Below are positions 14,101-26,900 of a DNA stretch of 64,000 nt, piece by piece (positions within the stretch are counted from its first letter, which is position 1; each line of letters starts with the position of its first letter). Source of the DNA: Coturnix japonica. Its lineage: Eukaryota; Chordata; Aves; Galliformes; Phasianidae. The DNA lies in contig NC_029518.1 in NCBI RefSeq assembly GCF_001577835.2, positions 55,654,894 through 55,718,893 on the forward strand, read 5' to 3'. Made by a program: the position numbers and the translations under genes. The notes beneath the pieces are model-generated. The model was given only the letters and a program-made list of their open reading frames with translations, searched no databases and was not told the DNA's origin.

Positions 14101-14689
14101 ACATGAAAATCCATCATGTGAACACACATTTTTCCTGTAGTCCGCTTTACAGGATCTCCACATTCTCAATGCCCTTCCTTCAGACTGAAAACATACTGCT
14201 GGCCTATGCTTTTTTTCTCTAGAATTACAAATAATAAGCAAATAAATATTTTAAAAACATAAAGAAAGAAAAGGAAATCAATCAAAGAAATGTGAACAAT
14301 CTGGCTAACACTGTCCTCTAGTTGTTGTGGAGCCAGCGAGGAGAAACTGGAGGTCTTTGATATTCCCTCCTTAACACCTCCACCAGCTGAATGACCACCT
14401 CCAGCTGGGGTGGGATTGCTCCCTGCATATGGTGTCCCATAATCATGAGGAGCCTCTGCCAAACCGCAACCGGGAGCATCTGTGCGATGCTGCAGCCTAA
14501 ACTGCTAAAAGTCACTTTTCTTATAGGTGTTCACACTTGATTATAGATTTATTTCCTGGTTATGCAGACTCACCCTGTATGTATAATCTTTCATTACATT
14601 TCCTGTCCAAAATATGGTACGTTGTAACATGAGAGTTTTCCTGAGCAGTGAAAGAGAACAAGGTAGTGTTTGCAACCAGAAGAGGAGAA
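11139..14689. other. Non-coding DNA
   Basis: No gene is recognised. The one patch of note is the CpG-bearing motif cluster near 12.9 kb. Overlapping frames around 11.6-12.4 kb and 14.2-14.5 kb show no family features. Confidence 0.5.
12835..12965. promoter_or_regulatory. Possible distal regulatory element
   Basis: A CpG-bearing patch inside AT-rich DNA with several factor-like motifs close together: E2F-like TTTGGCGC at 12896-12903 and an ERR/NR5A-type half-site TAAAGGTCA at 12938-12946. It has no repeat similarity that I recognise. Function is inference from motif clustering only. Confidence 0.2.
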
Positions 14690-15010
14690 GCCTAATACCA
14701 TACAGGAGGGGCAAAGAATGTTTACAAGGGTGGATAGTGATAGGATAAGGGGGAATGGTTTTACACTGAGACAGGGGAGGTTTAGGTTAGATATTAGGAG
14801 GAAGTTTTTACACAGAGGGTGGTGACACACTGGAACAGGTTGCCCAAGGAGGCTGTGGATGCGCAGTCCCTGGAGGCATTCAAGACCAGGCTGGATGTGG
14901 CTCTGGGCAGCCTGGTCTAGTGGTTGGCAACCCTGCCCATAGTAAGGGGATGGAAACTAGATGACCATTACAATCCTTTTCAACCCAGGCCATTCTATGA
15001 TTCTATGATA
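14690..15010 (+). mobile_element. CR1 LINE 3' end
   Basis: It contains GGAGGTTTAGGTTAGATATT, CACTGGAACAGGTTGCCCAA and GGCATTCAAGACCAGGCTGG and ends with the octamer array ATTCTATGATTCTATGAT. The 5' limit is approximate. Confidence 0.92.
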
Positions 15011-16543
15011 CAGCTCATTACTACGTTTACATTTACAGTACGAGAAAGTCAGTACAGTTTCATTCGGCCTTCTTCTAAAGTGAAATTACTTTAATAAAAC
15101 ATATGAAACCCAAGCTTCAGCACCAGACCCAGCATTACATTGTTAAAGATGGAGCGATCTCTCTGTGGGAAATTTATGAGGAGGGAAAATGTCCTTGCCT
15201 TGGTATTTTTATAGTATCCATACATTTTTTTTAGTGGAGGATGAGGAGATCCAAGATGTTAATGACTATTCAAAGTGTCTTTCACCTTGATGGAGGAAAA
15301 TAACCTGCCACAGCTCCTGAGCCATGTGTTTACAGCCAGGTGCAATTGCATCCTACAAACTCAGTCTCTAAATGAGAAGCACAGGAACTTTGTGAACTAT
15401 TTTTTTCTATTTGTGACCAAATACAGCACAATCTGAGGGAAAACAACAACAAATAAACAAAACCTGCTGCTTAGTTTTGTTCCTTTAGTTTAGAAAATGA
15501 GGAAGCAATTTCCTTCAGAAAGTAGGTGCCACAGAATTAGGGGTATTTTTTTTTTCCCTAATATTATGTTCACAGTTTAAACATTGAAACTGGAGTATCA
15601 GTAAGTGCTTGTTGACTGTTTAGCACAGTTAGGTTCTATTTTTATTTACAGCAGTATCATTTCACATGTCACAGTTCACCAAAAAATACAAAGCTCCAGT
15701 TCCAGAGCTGTTACTGAAAATGCCTTTTTCTCCTGAGCAGCAGCTTTTACACTGAAACATAATTAACAATATAACGCATCACTGCGCTCCTCGGCAGCTT
15801 CAATTTGCAAACAAACTGGTGCTAATCTCCATCAAATCCCAGCATTGCTGTCTCCTCAGCTTCCCTTTCTCCCCAGCCTCCCGCTCTAAATTCAGAGTCA
15901 TAAATATACAAGAAAATGTGTGAAGACACTTTCTGAAGAGACATAAAATGGAGAAGAGTGTCTGTTATGTTCTTGCTCAAAAAAGCTCATGTGCCTTTTA
16001 GGCACTGCAGCCCATATGCTTATTTGCTTAACAAGTTTTGAAACCCATACTGACACTAGCCAAAGCCATGCTGTAATATCCTTTACTCAGCTTAGGGGTT
16101 TTTCCCTCTCCCAGGATGCACACCTGTGAACAACCCCAGAACAACTCAAACTGCTCACATTAAGTGCTCACTGTACCATCTGACACACTCCTGCTGGAAC
16201 TGTGGCAAGTGCAGATCCCAAAACACCGAGCTGATTTTAGCTCCCACATCACTGCCTCAGACTTAGTGTCTTCCTCTTCATCACCTCCCATTTAGTGATA
16301 AGCCATCTATTCACATGCATCTGAGCCCCTACACTCTCTCTTGTGAGATCGAGTCTTAAAAAGAACTCAGTTGAGAAAGCATGTGTCTCCTTGCAAGGCC
16401 AAAAATATAGGACAGGCCAACATGAATACCAGAAAAATCAAAACTAGATCTGCACATACTTTGTTCAGCTGTCTAGATGGCCTCGTTTTCTAATGAAGCA
16501 GCTCAGAATGGCATGGGATGGACTGGAGCCAGAACCACCTGCC

Positions 16544-16568
16544 AGCTCAGCTCAGCTCAGCTCAGCTC
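16544..16568. repeat. (AGCTC)5 short tandem repeat
   Basis: Five perfect copies of AGCTC. Confidence 0.95.
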
Positions 16569-19500
16569 ATGTGTGGTTTGTTGTTGTCACCCTGGAATTT
16601 GAAAATGTTGTCCAATGTTGTCACAGCCTTATCAACTTGCTTACAAGCTTCTGAAAAAGAGACTGGTAGTCTTGCATCTCAGCAACACAATTCTTCTTCT
16701 CACAAGGTCAGTGGGTCTAAGCATGTTTCCTCCATGCTCATCCCGCTTTTAAAAACACATGCTCCCATTCATTGTCACACCTACATCTCCTTCACTCAAT
16801 GCACACATGAGCTTTCAACAAGCTTTGGAAAGCACTGATTTCATTTGCATTTATTTGCAGGACACAAAATCAGAAGGGAGGAGTGTTTGACTCCATAGTC
16901 CAAAATCCGAATTTACACCACCAACAAAGCACATTTGAATTCACTGTTATCTTAAACACTTTTTCCTAAGCTACAGGCAGTAAAATTTTACTTAAAAAAG
17001 CACAGAAATGAGACAAAATAATGACCGTTTCATAATATACGCTTAGAAAACATTCATAGTCAAATAAAGCAAAAGCTGGTCAAGCAATCAAATATACTTT
17101 AAAGTTCCCTTTTGAAAAGAAGCATGTCCCTGTATCTCATCTTTCACTTCTTCCAGAGCACAAATTTGTATTCAGTTTTAAGCAATAGCTTTTTATAGAA
17201 ATTTAAAGAAAAATTATAGAAATTTAAGGAATAAACAACTTTGCAGATCTTTACAGTACAAAGCTTTAACTGATATTGTTTGGATGTCAAAAGAGGCAAA
17301 TATCACTCCATGTGAACTTGCAAAATAGGTCAGCTGGGTAAATTAGTTCAGTTTTCTTCTGTTCTATTTAAATTAAACAATTACTACTTCTTTCTGAAGG
17401 AGGGTCCAGATTTCTTTGTTCTCTCTTTACATGACATAATTAAACTCTCTACAAAGGCTGAGTTATTAACTAGTCAGTTAATTAACACCGAGACTATACA
17501 GTTAAATCTTGTATTAATTCCTTTCAAAACAATTGAGTTCCTGTAACAGTTTCTATGGTGAGAAGCATGATTTGTTATAGCTCACTCAAAACAAGTAACT
17601 GTCTCTACTTAAATGGGATTACAGCAACTAGATTTCCATTCAGTTATTTTAATAATCAGTAAAGTTTAATGAATTTGTATTATGAATATATACTTATTTC
17701 CGTTTCAAAACTTGGTAGAAAAAAAAAAATAAGCTGGCTCTATTAAATCTGTTTGAGAATTTGTTCCCATTTTTTCTAACTGCTACTTCCAACTACCTCT
17801 CAGTAATGAGAATCTGGAAGGAGCAAAAGTAAACAGAAATGAGTGAATCTATTTATAAAAGGAACTGCACAGAGAGTGTGTGCACTCTGTTTAAACTATC
17901 AGTAGCAAAGCTACCAAATTCAGAACAGCAAAAGCTATTGTTGTCCTCTCTGTGTCCTTTTTGTAAGGACATCGTGCCCTGGCTCTGTGATATGTGTGTT
18001 CCACATTGGAGTGAAGAGCTTATAACCACATCAATAAAGGGATGCTTCCATTAGTAACTGGGAGAGGTTTTTTATTCAGTTTAATTCCTTTCACAATTCT
18101 AGCTTTTCCAGCAAACAAACGAAAGTTTAAGGGGAGAGAAAAAAATATTCCTCAAACACGCACATGCTCATCTTCTTAAGCTTTTTATAAGCTCTCTGAT
18201 GTAAACAGCAAGCACTGCTTGCGACAGTTTCCAAGTAATGAGAGGGAAGAGTAAGGAGGTGGCTGAAAGCACCTCTGGCTTGTTAATTCAAACTCCTTTA
18301 TACTACTCAGGAACATATGTTCAATTACTGCTTATGGAGTAACTTTGACAACACTGACAGGAGCTTTTTGCTTGATGTTTGTTTAAGTGAGACTATATCT
18401 GCTGTAGAAGCAATTGCTTTTATTTTGTCTTTCTCTCCCTCTCTCTTTTTTAAGTAGAAGCAACCTACAGTCGTAATAACAGAGTAGTGTGTGATTGTGT
18501 TCTCTAGAGACTTCATCATCACAAGGTTTCACTGCATTCCAGCTCTTCTCAGAAGACACTTAAAGAAAACACAAGAACAGTGGTGTAGAATTTTTAATGT
18601 TTGAGTGTCCCAAGAAGAAAAACAAAAGATGTTAATATGTTAAGGAGCCTATCCCTACCAAGAGACCTTTTTCTTCAAAGCCTCAAAATCACATCTTTAC
18701 AAATGACGACTACTTCCAAGAAAGCAAGAGGATTAATAGAACATGAGCATCACATGCAAACACTTAAGCAAAACATGTTTACAGAAGTCCCTGCTATTCA
18801 TAATACTCCACTGAGCTCTAAAGAAAGCTTTTCTTAGGTTAACAAAAGCAGCTGCTCACTGAGTTAGACTTGAAGCCTGAAACAGAGTGCATGAAGTACA
18901 CTTACAAATGATTTCACATAATTGAATGTAATCATATTAAATGTATTGCTAATGCAATGTAATCTCTTTTAAAGACAGGGATTGCAAACCTACATGCTGC
19001 TGTAATTACTTCTTTGTTATTTCTTAATAACTTGTCACTGTCCTTCTTCTAGACTGGGAAATAAAAGTCCCTCTTTGTTATGTTTCTCATGTGTGGATGG
19101 CAACAAGATCTTGACAAAAACTTCTCAGAGACTCAGCTTTGCACTTTGGATGGTGGGATCTTGGAACAGCTGATCCTGGAAGGGGTGTTCAGGATGCCGA
19201 TGGCCCAACCCTGGAAGTAGGCTCAGAGCTGAGGCCAGGCCAGGTGCTTAAGGATGAGTGTGACTGGGGCTGGAAGCCCTGAAGATGGAGCCAGCATGGC
19301 CTTCCCCTGCAGCTTGCCCCACAGGGAGTAAACTTTTCCTTTGGTTAAGATGAGAACCCTCATATCTCCACCTCCCTTTCTCCACCACCTCCATAAGGCT
19401 GGGCCAGCCCTGGTCCCTTCCCTGAGGGAAGAAGCATTCTATTATGAGAGGGAAATGGGTCATGCTGACATCCCCGATGAACCTTAGCTACAGCACCATC

Positions 19501-21238
19501 CAAGTATGCCCAAGCAAGGCACTGCTCCAGGCAAGTCTGCAGGCAAACCACCATGCCTGGCATCTACCTCATCTTCTAGCTACAGGTTTTCTCCGTAAGA
19601 ACATCCCACCCACCCTGGAACAATGGCAACAGAAACACAGAACTCTGTTCTGCTCCTTGGTTCCAGAGCAGCTTCCCTTTTTCCAAGGACAGTATATAAA
19701 GCCAGTCCTCCTGCTTTTTATTCATACAGCAGGAGAAAAGCTCCAACATTCCCACTGTACCTTGGACTGAAATTAAAATAAGGTGTCACATGATTGCTTC
19801 ACATCTTGTTGCACCAGCTGCCAAATCTAACAGTGCTATGTAAAACTGCCTGGGTCCTGAGATATGTCGATATACTTCAGGTAGTGAGCAAACCACATCC
19901 TTCTGTGTGATACCATGAGGAAAACTCTAGTTACATTGCAAGCACTATTTTCAGGACTGCTTGTCCACTCAGAGATTGAACTTCCAGAAATCCTGTCTTC
20001 TGCTGCTTATATCCCTCACTGCTAACCAAACAATGTCTACAACAGACAGAAGAGACCAAGTTCTTCATATAAATACTTCCATGACAAATCTTACCAACAC
20101 CATTCAACAAATACTCTCTTTTCTAAGGACTCCAACAGTAACTTTGTAGTTACTGATTACTTAGGAACAAAGCATACTACATATCGACCATCAATTACAG
20201 TTATTTTTGACAAGACAGTGGAAGGGCATATATTCAACTTAGTAACAATCTTTCTGGCATCACACGGTGGTGTGTGACAGAACACTTTCATTAGCTTGTG
20301 TGAAATATGCATCAGCTGCCAAGGCTTCTGGTTCTGTCTAAGCAGACACCTTGTAATGAAGACATCATAAATACCAATGGGTGAGGATCTCACCTAAAGA
20401 ATGCAAATAAAGCAGGACTTGAAGATAGGCAAAATAAAATGTAAAGAATGTGTCAAATCCGAACAAAAAGGAATTCATTATCCAGGCAAAATACACAGTT
20501 ACATAAATTTTATTAATGCCTGTCTAGTATCTCAGTCACTAAACAATGGTACAGAGATCATGAAATACCACACTTTCAAGTGTTTTCTGTAGTGCATATG
20601 ATTGTACTCAAGCCCACAGAGCCTCCAAGTTATCTCCGAGAAGCTCCCCATTTGGAACATGTTATATCACGGCAAAAATTTACAAGCTCTAATGCAATAA
20701 AGTCTGCAATGTATAAAGAAGTAGTGCTAATAGTGCTCAGGGCACACAGACTGAAACTTTCTCCCTGGTTTTCATCATTTGAATTTTTGGTCATTCCTTT
20801 TCTATTAGGACCTACCACATCAGCACTGCTAGCCATTATGAATTTACAATTGACCCAAAGTGCTTTGGAGGATATCCTACAAGTCAGATTACTCCATTCA
20901 AAATAACAATCATAAAGAGATCTGAAGGCATCTGGATATGATTTATAAAAATGTTTTGTGTACTACAGCAGTATTCACTTGAATACATGTTTCTTCTTAT
21001 TAGCCCCTCCTTACACAAAGAAAGGTGAATAAGTTCAGTCCTGCCCAAGGCTGCCTTCAAATCAGGGATTTTGATTTGAGAGGAAGAAATTGCCCCTACA
21101 CAAGAGCAGCACCTCCTGAAAGGATGCTTCATCAGCTCAGCAGTTGCATTGCATGACTGAACACAGCTTCAGGTTGTTCAGGAGTCTATTGACAAATTAG
21201 TGGTTTCTCCATGGAATGCTGTGATCAAGTTTCAAAAG

Positions 21239-21296
21239 TAAACAAAAACAAAAAACAAACAAAAACAAAACAAAACAAAAACAACAACAACAAAAA
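21239..21296. repeat. A-rich (AAAAC)n/(AAC)n simple repeat
   Basis: Imperfect AAAAC, AAAC and AAC units over about 58 bp. Confidence 0.9.
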
Positions 21297-23764
21297 GCTA
21301 ATAAACAGTGTCCTGTTTGTCCAAGAAGGCTGGAAGGTGGCAGAAATGATTCCCCAGTCCTACACCAATGTGTGATTACGTCAGCAGACATAAACGCTGT
21401 GGGCTGCAAACCCACTTCACCTTCCTCATTCAGATGGAATGCACAGACAGGAAGTGAAAAGCCAACAGAGAGGAAGACAAGATGTTGCTGACATTACATA
21501 TGTAGCAAAATACTGCCTAATGTGGATTACAGAAGAAAAAAAAGAAGGAAGCGGTTCCTGATCAGCAATTGTTTCCCTGGGATCCTCTGACAATACAGTG
21601 AAATTGCAGTTTTAATTAAAATCTGTGCCCTTGCAGCACAGCCTTAGCACAGAATTGCCATTATCTCTCAGGTTAGCAAGGAAAGATCTGTACTACATAT
21701 CTGGGAAAGCACATAGAGAAGAGCTGCTGCTGCAAACATTCAGCACTTTCCATGTTGCAGCAAGTGAGCCGCAAGAGCTTCCAAGCAACTGCCTCAGCCT
21801 GGGTACATAAGCACAGCTCTACATTCAGAGACTGCTCAAAGTACACATCTTCCCACAGGCAGCAGAAATCTGACAATTTGGTGGAACCATTGCCTCCCTT
21901 TGCTGACAGTTTTTCAGGCTGAAGCCAGCCATGCTGCTTTGACTTTGGTAAGTCAAGCCAGAAGGCTGCTCAGAGCCCAGCTGCTGGCTGCCCCATCCCA
22001 ACCCACCCTTCTGGCCTCAAACCCAGCCACTGCCCTCGGGCTGTTTCCCTTTCTCTGCAGGATGTCACTGCCCTTCCTTCCCAGACCTGCCAACATAACC
22101 CCAGGTGTTTCCACACCCCACCAGATGTGCCAAAGAGATTCACATTAAACACTCTCACTGGCAAGGTTTCCAAGACCCTCCGGATCCAGTTAAACTGAAG
22201 CAGACTGCACCTAAACACAGTACTACACCCCATACTCCTAGAAGAGAGGCAGTAATTCATGGTGCTGGGTGGGGTCGAGAGGCAGCAGAGGGTGGTGACC
22301 AGCTGGATGGTGACCAAAGGAGCAGGCCTGGCTTCACTGTATGCAGTATTAGGCAGCACCATGGTGCTCAGCCTTGCAAGTGATAGGAGGCCCTGACCCT
22401 TGCAGTGAGGAAGGTGGCTGTTCGTCCCTGTCACAGTATAAGATGAGGAGGCAGAGAAAGGTGTCACACCTACATACATTCTTGCTTCTGCAGAAGAAGA
22501 AAACATTTTTATGTGCTTCATTCCTCCTCCCTCTGACTAATATAAACCAGTTGAATGGAGTCAAATGTAATCACTACACAAGCTCAGTACTCTGAGAGTG
22601 GAATGCTGATTTTAATAATATTTAAATTATTTCTACAATATGTAAAAGACACGATCTGAAAGCAGACGAATATATAACAAGAAATTAGCATTAGGCACTA
22701 AGCACTTTTCTCAGTTGATTTAATTTGCACACATTCATGCACAGACAGCAATTCCAGTCAATAGGACTTGCACAGTAGGATTAAACTAGCAAAACCAGTA
22801 GCATCAAAGCTTTCTAGATCCAAACATCCATTATTTTCAAGAGAGGTAATGAAAGAGAGAATGGCAAATACTGTAACAGCATTAATATTGAAAAAGGAAG
22901 AAAGGAGAAAATTGGCAATTATCCATCAGTATCCCATAAACATAGCTCTTAACTTCAGTTATGTAACAGAAAAAAAATAATTAGAACGATTGCCGCTTAA
23001 AAGACAATAAGAGCAGTAGTTATTTTAAAAGGTCCTACTAGATAAGCTGACGATACATTTTCATATTAATCCTGATTATCTTTCTCCTGTCATAATGCAC
23101 ACATTGTTTTGATGCTATTCTATGAAAAGAAAGCAGAAGAGGAAGTTCGGATGCAGCCATAACCAGAAGAAACAGTAGTGACAACAGGAAACAAATAACA
23201 TCCTGATCAAAAACTTGTAAGGAGCTCAGAGAAACTGACTGTGGAAGAGTACATTTTATTGTGCCCACAGCAATCAAGTATTTGCACTGAGGCAGGATAA
23301 CAAAGAAAATTGCTGCTCTGTAGGTTATTGACCTGTATCAAAAAGTATTAAATTAGGGGTTAGGAAAGCAACAGATCAGTTTATAAAGTTGAGGAACAAC
23401 AGCAGCACTGCCATCTATCTCATTACTGGAAACATCTCTGAAACAAGAGTTTATTTGAACTGACTGCAGAGGATAAAATGCATCATCAACACATCTCAGA
23501 GACTCTGTACTCCCAAGGAGCAGAGAAATTGAAAGCTGTAATCACCAACCTTGTGAGCAGCAGAAGCTACGATGTTCAGCATGCATGATTTTTCTGGTGC
23601 CTAATGATATTAATGCTTGCTACTGCCCTCCCCTCAGTGGGGGAGTCAACATCACCTCTGCTATCTCCCTGGTCACCAGCAGTGTTGAGGTGTGTCAGAA
23701 TTTCATCACTTTGAAATCTCTGCTCTTCTGTTGATACTGGATGAAACTGATAACCAGGGGTAAA

Positions 23765-23783
23765 AATAATAATAATAATAAAT
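23765..23783. repeat. (AAT)n microsatellite
   Basis: About six AAT units in tandem. Confidence 0.9.
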
Positions 23784-24585
23784 TACTGCAGGGCTATGAG
23801 TGGAGTTATCAGTTGGGCACCATTATTATTTCAACTTCATCTCTGTAGGAAAACAGGTGAAAAAATATAGTCAGGACAAAAGGGAGGAAATAATATACAG
23901 AAATCTCAAGCTGGGAAACCTCCTACAATTATAATTATTATGTCTGGTATAGAAGGCATTATTATATGTGTGAAAAGATAGATTTTGGAGCTTTTCACAG
24001 ACTGATCAACATTCCTGACTTCCTACAGTTTCTGCTAAGCCACATTCACAGGTTGCAATGAAAATCTGGATGATCTCCATGTCCTTGCAAAAATTTAAAC
24101 GCCAGAATCTCAATCCACTCTAACACAGAATATTTGACTATCCAAATTCTAAAACGTAAGTACTTGACTATTCAAATAGGCCTACCAGAAAAGATCTATT
24201 GGATGTAGTTTTATTATTATCGACTTTTGGTGCAGGTAGTCAAAACAATACCATGGGAGTGTCCAGCCTGGGTGCCAAACAGCAAAATAAATCAAGTCAT
24301 CAGCAGCCTTTGAGAAACAGACACTTTAAAGGACAAAGACAGCCTTGGGATAAGGCTGATTATGTCTTTCTGGCATGTCTGGTATTTAAGTGTGCTTCCT
24401 TATTCTCCAGAAAGCCACAACTTTGTTACATGTCTTCTGAAGATAAGTCACTGCTTGAGATTACTCATATACAAATTGAGTCAATATGATACAATAGCAA
24501 GTGTTGGCATTTGTCGAGCCTAACATAATAGGCTGATAATTCATTTCAGCGTGAGCTATCGCTCAATTCTTAATTCTCAGTTAGA

Positions 24586-24735
24586 TTCATAGAACCATAG
24601 AATCACCAAGGTTGGGAAAGACCTAAAAGATCATCCAGTCCAACCGTTCACCTATTACCAATAGCTCCCACTAAACCTTGTCCCTCAGCACAACATCCAG
24701 TCTTTCCTTGAACAAGCAGTTGTTTCACTGCTCAC
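24586..24735 (-). mobile_element. CR1 LINE 3' end fragment
   Basis: On the plus strand it begins TCATAGAACCATAGAATCAC and continues AAGGTTGGGAAAGACCT and GATCATCCAGTCCAACC, typical of a reversed CR1 3' end. It is truncated after about 150 bp. Confidence 0.9.
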
Positions 24736-26439
24736 AAAACTGTCTGGGAGAACAAGGAACATGCTAAGATGTGCAGTTAATGAAAGTTCTCCAGCACTCA
24801 AGACATGGAGAGAGAACACAAATTTCCCTTGCTGTTCCCCCACAGCCTCCTTTTTTCTACAAAACAGAGGTAAGTAAGGTCCTGCAGTGCACTCAGCAGA
24901 GGGATAAATCAATAAATTGCAGGAAGAAGCCCAATACAGACAGGGTACAGTCTCATGAGAATCATCTTTAGCTGATGGAGAAAAGTACACATGATTCTCC
25001 CAGGTTCTGAAAGCCAAGGAAAGCAGGTACATTCTGAATGATATATTAATAACGTCCATCATTATACTGGCATAAAATATTATTTGAACAGGGTCAACCT
25101 ACAAATGGATGTAAGGGAACAATTTCACTCTTCCAGGCACATTAACAATATGCAATGAGTTTTTTTTCTCTCTGTATTTTATGACTTTTAAAATTTGTCT
25201 TGATTTTGAAGCCTATTAATATTTTCATAGTGTTCTGATGCACGCTGTGCTGCTCTGCTTAAGTTTGTAACTGTCTTGACATATCTAAGACAAAATAGAT
25301 AGGTCTATCACAATGGAGTTTATTTCAAAATGTCTATGGAATGAAACTTGCTAATGGTAAAGTGATCATTTTCAGAAGTTAATTAGATATTTCTAGTGAA
25401 GTTCCAATTTATTTTCACTTCCACACAAATGTTTTCTATCAGTCACAATGTAACATTTCAGAAATAATATAACAGAGACATTTATCGTTTCAAAGGGAAT
25501 AATAATAAAAGTTCAAAAAAATACCCAACCAACCAACAAAACAGAAAATATCCAGACCATCATCATCCCTATGGCTTTTCCAGTGAGGAAAGGTAAACAA
25601 ATAGTTATGGCTTTTACTTCACACATTTTCAGGCTCCAATCTGGCTTTTGCTGTGTACAAAAGGGGATGAAAATATACTGGGTGAGCCAGCACACCCTAT
25701 CTATTTTCACATTCTTCATTTTTAACTGTGCTGCTCCCAAAGGCAGCTAAGACTTTCCTGAAATTAACAAAATCTCACTACTTTCCAAAATTGAAACAGT
25801 CAAGAATTGGGTGTATTTGTACCAACCAAACAGCAGGATGGAGACCACTTCATGTATTGCTGCAGGAATATTTAGAACACTTTCACTTTTTCCTTCTCTG
25901 AAAGCCCTTGCCTGGCTTTCTGAGTCCACAGAGAACTTTTAACAAATGTAGAGGCTCATCTATCCTAACTGAATTCAGAAAAGCCACCTTACTAATAGAA
26001 TTCTGTTGCAACCAGAAAAATTCCTTCTTGTCAGTGGTAAAAATAGTCTTTTGTAAAGACTGCCCTCACAATCACAGAAAGGTGAAAGTCAGTGATGTAT
26101 TTTAACTGATTTCCCAGGGCCATCTTCTGCATTGACAGACTAAGGGTTACTTCATTCCCTTGTCATTCAACTTCCGTTACAGACATCATGCACAAAACTT
26201 ATTTCTCAGAAATTTATTTTAATCTTACTAAGCAGTACCACCACGTGAACAGAGCAGATTATTTTTACTCCGTACTTTTCTATGTTCTTAGTACTAATTA
26301 ATTTGATTGTAGAAATAGAATCTGAGAAAGAGAAACCGCAACGAGAGCACTTCTGTTTGCTTTCCTGCTTGAGGAAAACGTCACTTTAGTTTTCTCCCCG
26401 ATGAGATGCAATCTCCCGATGACATCTACTCGCAGTTTA
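24736..26439. other. Non-coding DNA upstream of the isolated CpG island
   Basis: AT-rich; no feature recognised. Confidence 0.5.
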
Positions 26440-26900
26440 TCCCGGCAAATCCTAAGCGTTAGAACACAACCCTTACAACATCACACCTGGTGCCGAGCTG
26501 CAGGGTAGCGCGGCTCAGACTCTCCCGGTGACACGATGGGACGCCCAGCAGCAGCTCCCCTACCCACCAGCTGCCCAAATTGCCCCGTCTCCCCGTCCTG
26601 CTCACCAGCCGCGTACTCGGCACACCGAGGGGATGCCCGCAGGGCCGGCCGTCCCAGCACGGACACGCATTACCTGCACGCCTGTAGGTCCCCGCTCGGC
26701 GGGGCTCAGCCAGCCGTAGGATCCCGGCTCCGGGCGCCGCTGCCCCGTCGCTCCGCCGTCGCCCGCCGGAGCGCCGCCCCCGCGGGGAGCCCGGCCCCGC
26801 CGGCGGCCGCCCCCTCGCCGTCCCGGGGCCGCGCTGCGGCTGCAGCCTGACGGAGCGCTCCCGGCAGCCGGGACGCGCCCCGAGCGGCAGCTGGGGAGCA
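26440..26900 (-). promoter_or_regulatory. Isolated CpG island, possible promoter and 5' non-coding exon (PKIB candidate)
   Basis: A sharply bounded GC- and CpG-rich block with no CR1 or other recognised repeat. On the minus strand a good splice donor (GCGTGCAG then gtaatgcg) falls at 26674/26673, so a first exon could run from about 26,900 down to 26,674. Long GC-rich frames cross the block on both strands, but none shows recognisable protein features. In human, PKIB follows SERINC1 in the opposite orientation and has far-upstream non-coding exons, so a PKIB promoter is a reasonable guess. I found no PKIB coding exon to prove it. Confidence 0.5.

Larger units (their letters stand above)
15011..24585. 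other. Non-coding DNA
   Basis: AT-rich, repeat-poor DNA with only simple repeats (16544, 21239, 23765). A somewhat GC-richer part at 21.9-22.4 kb has overlapping frames on both strands, but none resembles a known protein. Confidence 0.5.

Noticed and set aside
14166-14515. Overlapping minus-strand frames with glycine/proline-rich sequence
   Set aside because: They are short, lack a family match, and two frames look equally good, so coding is unlikely.
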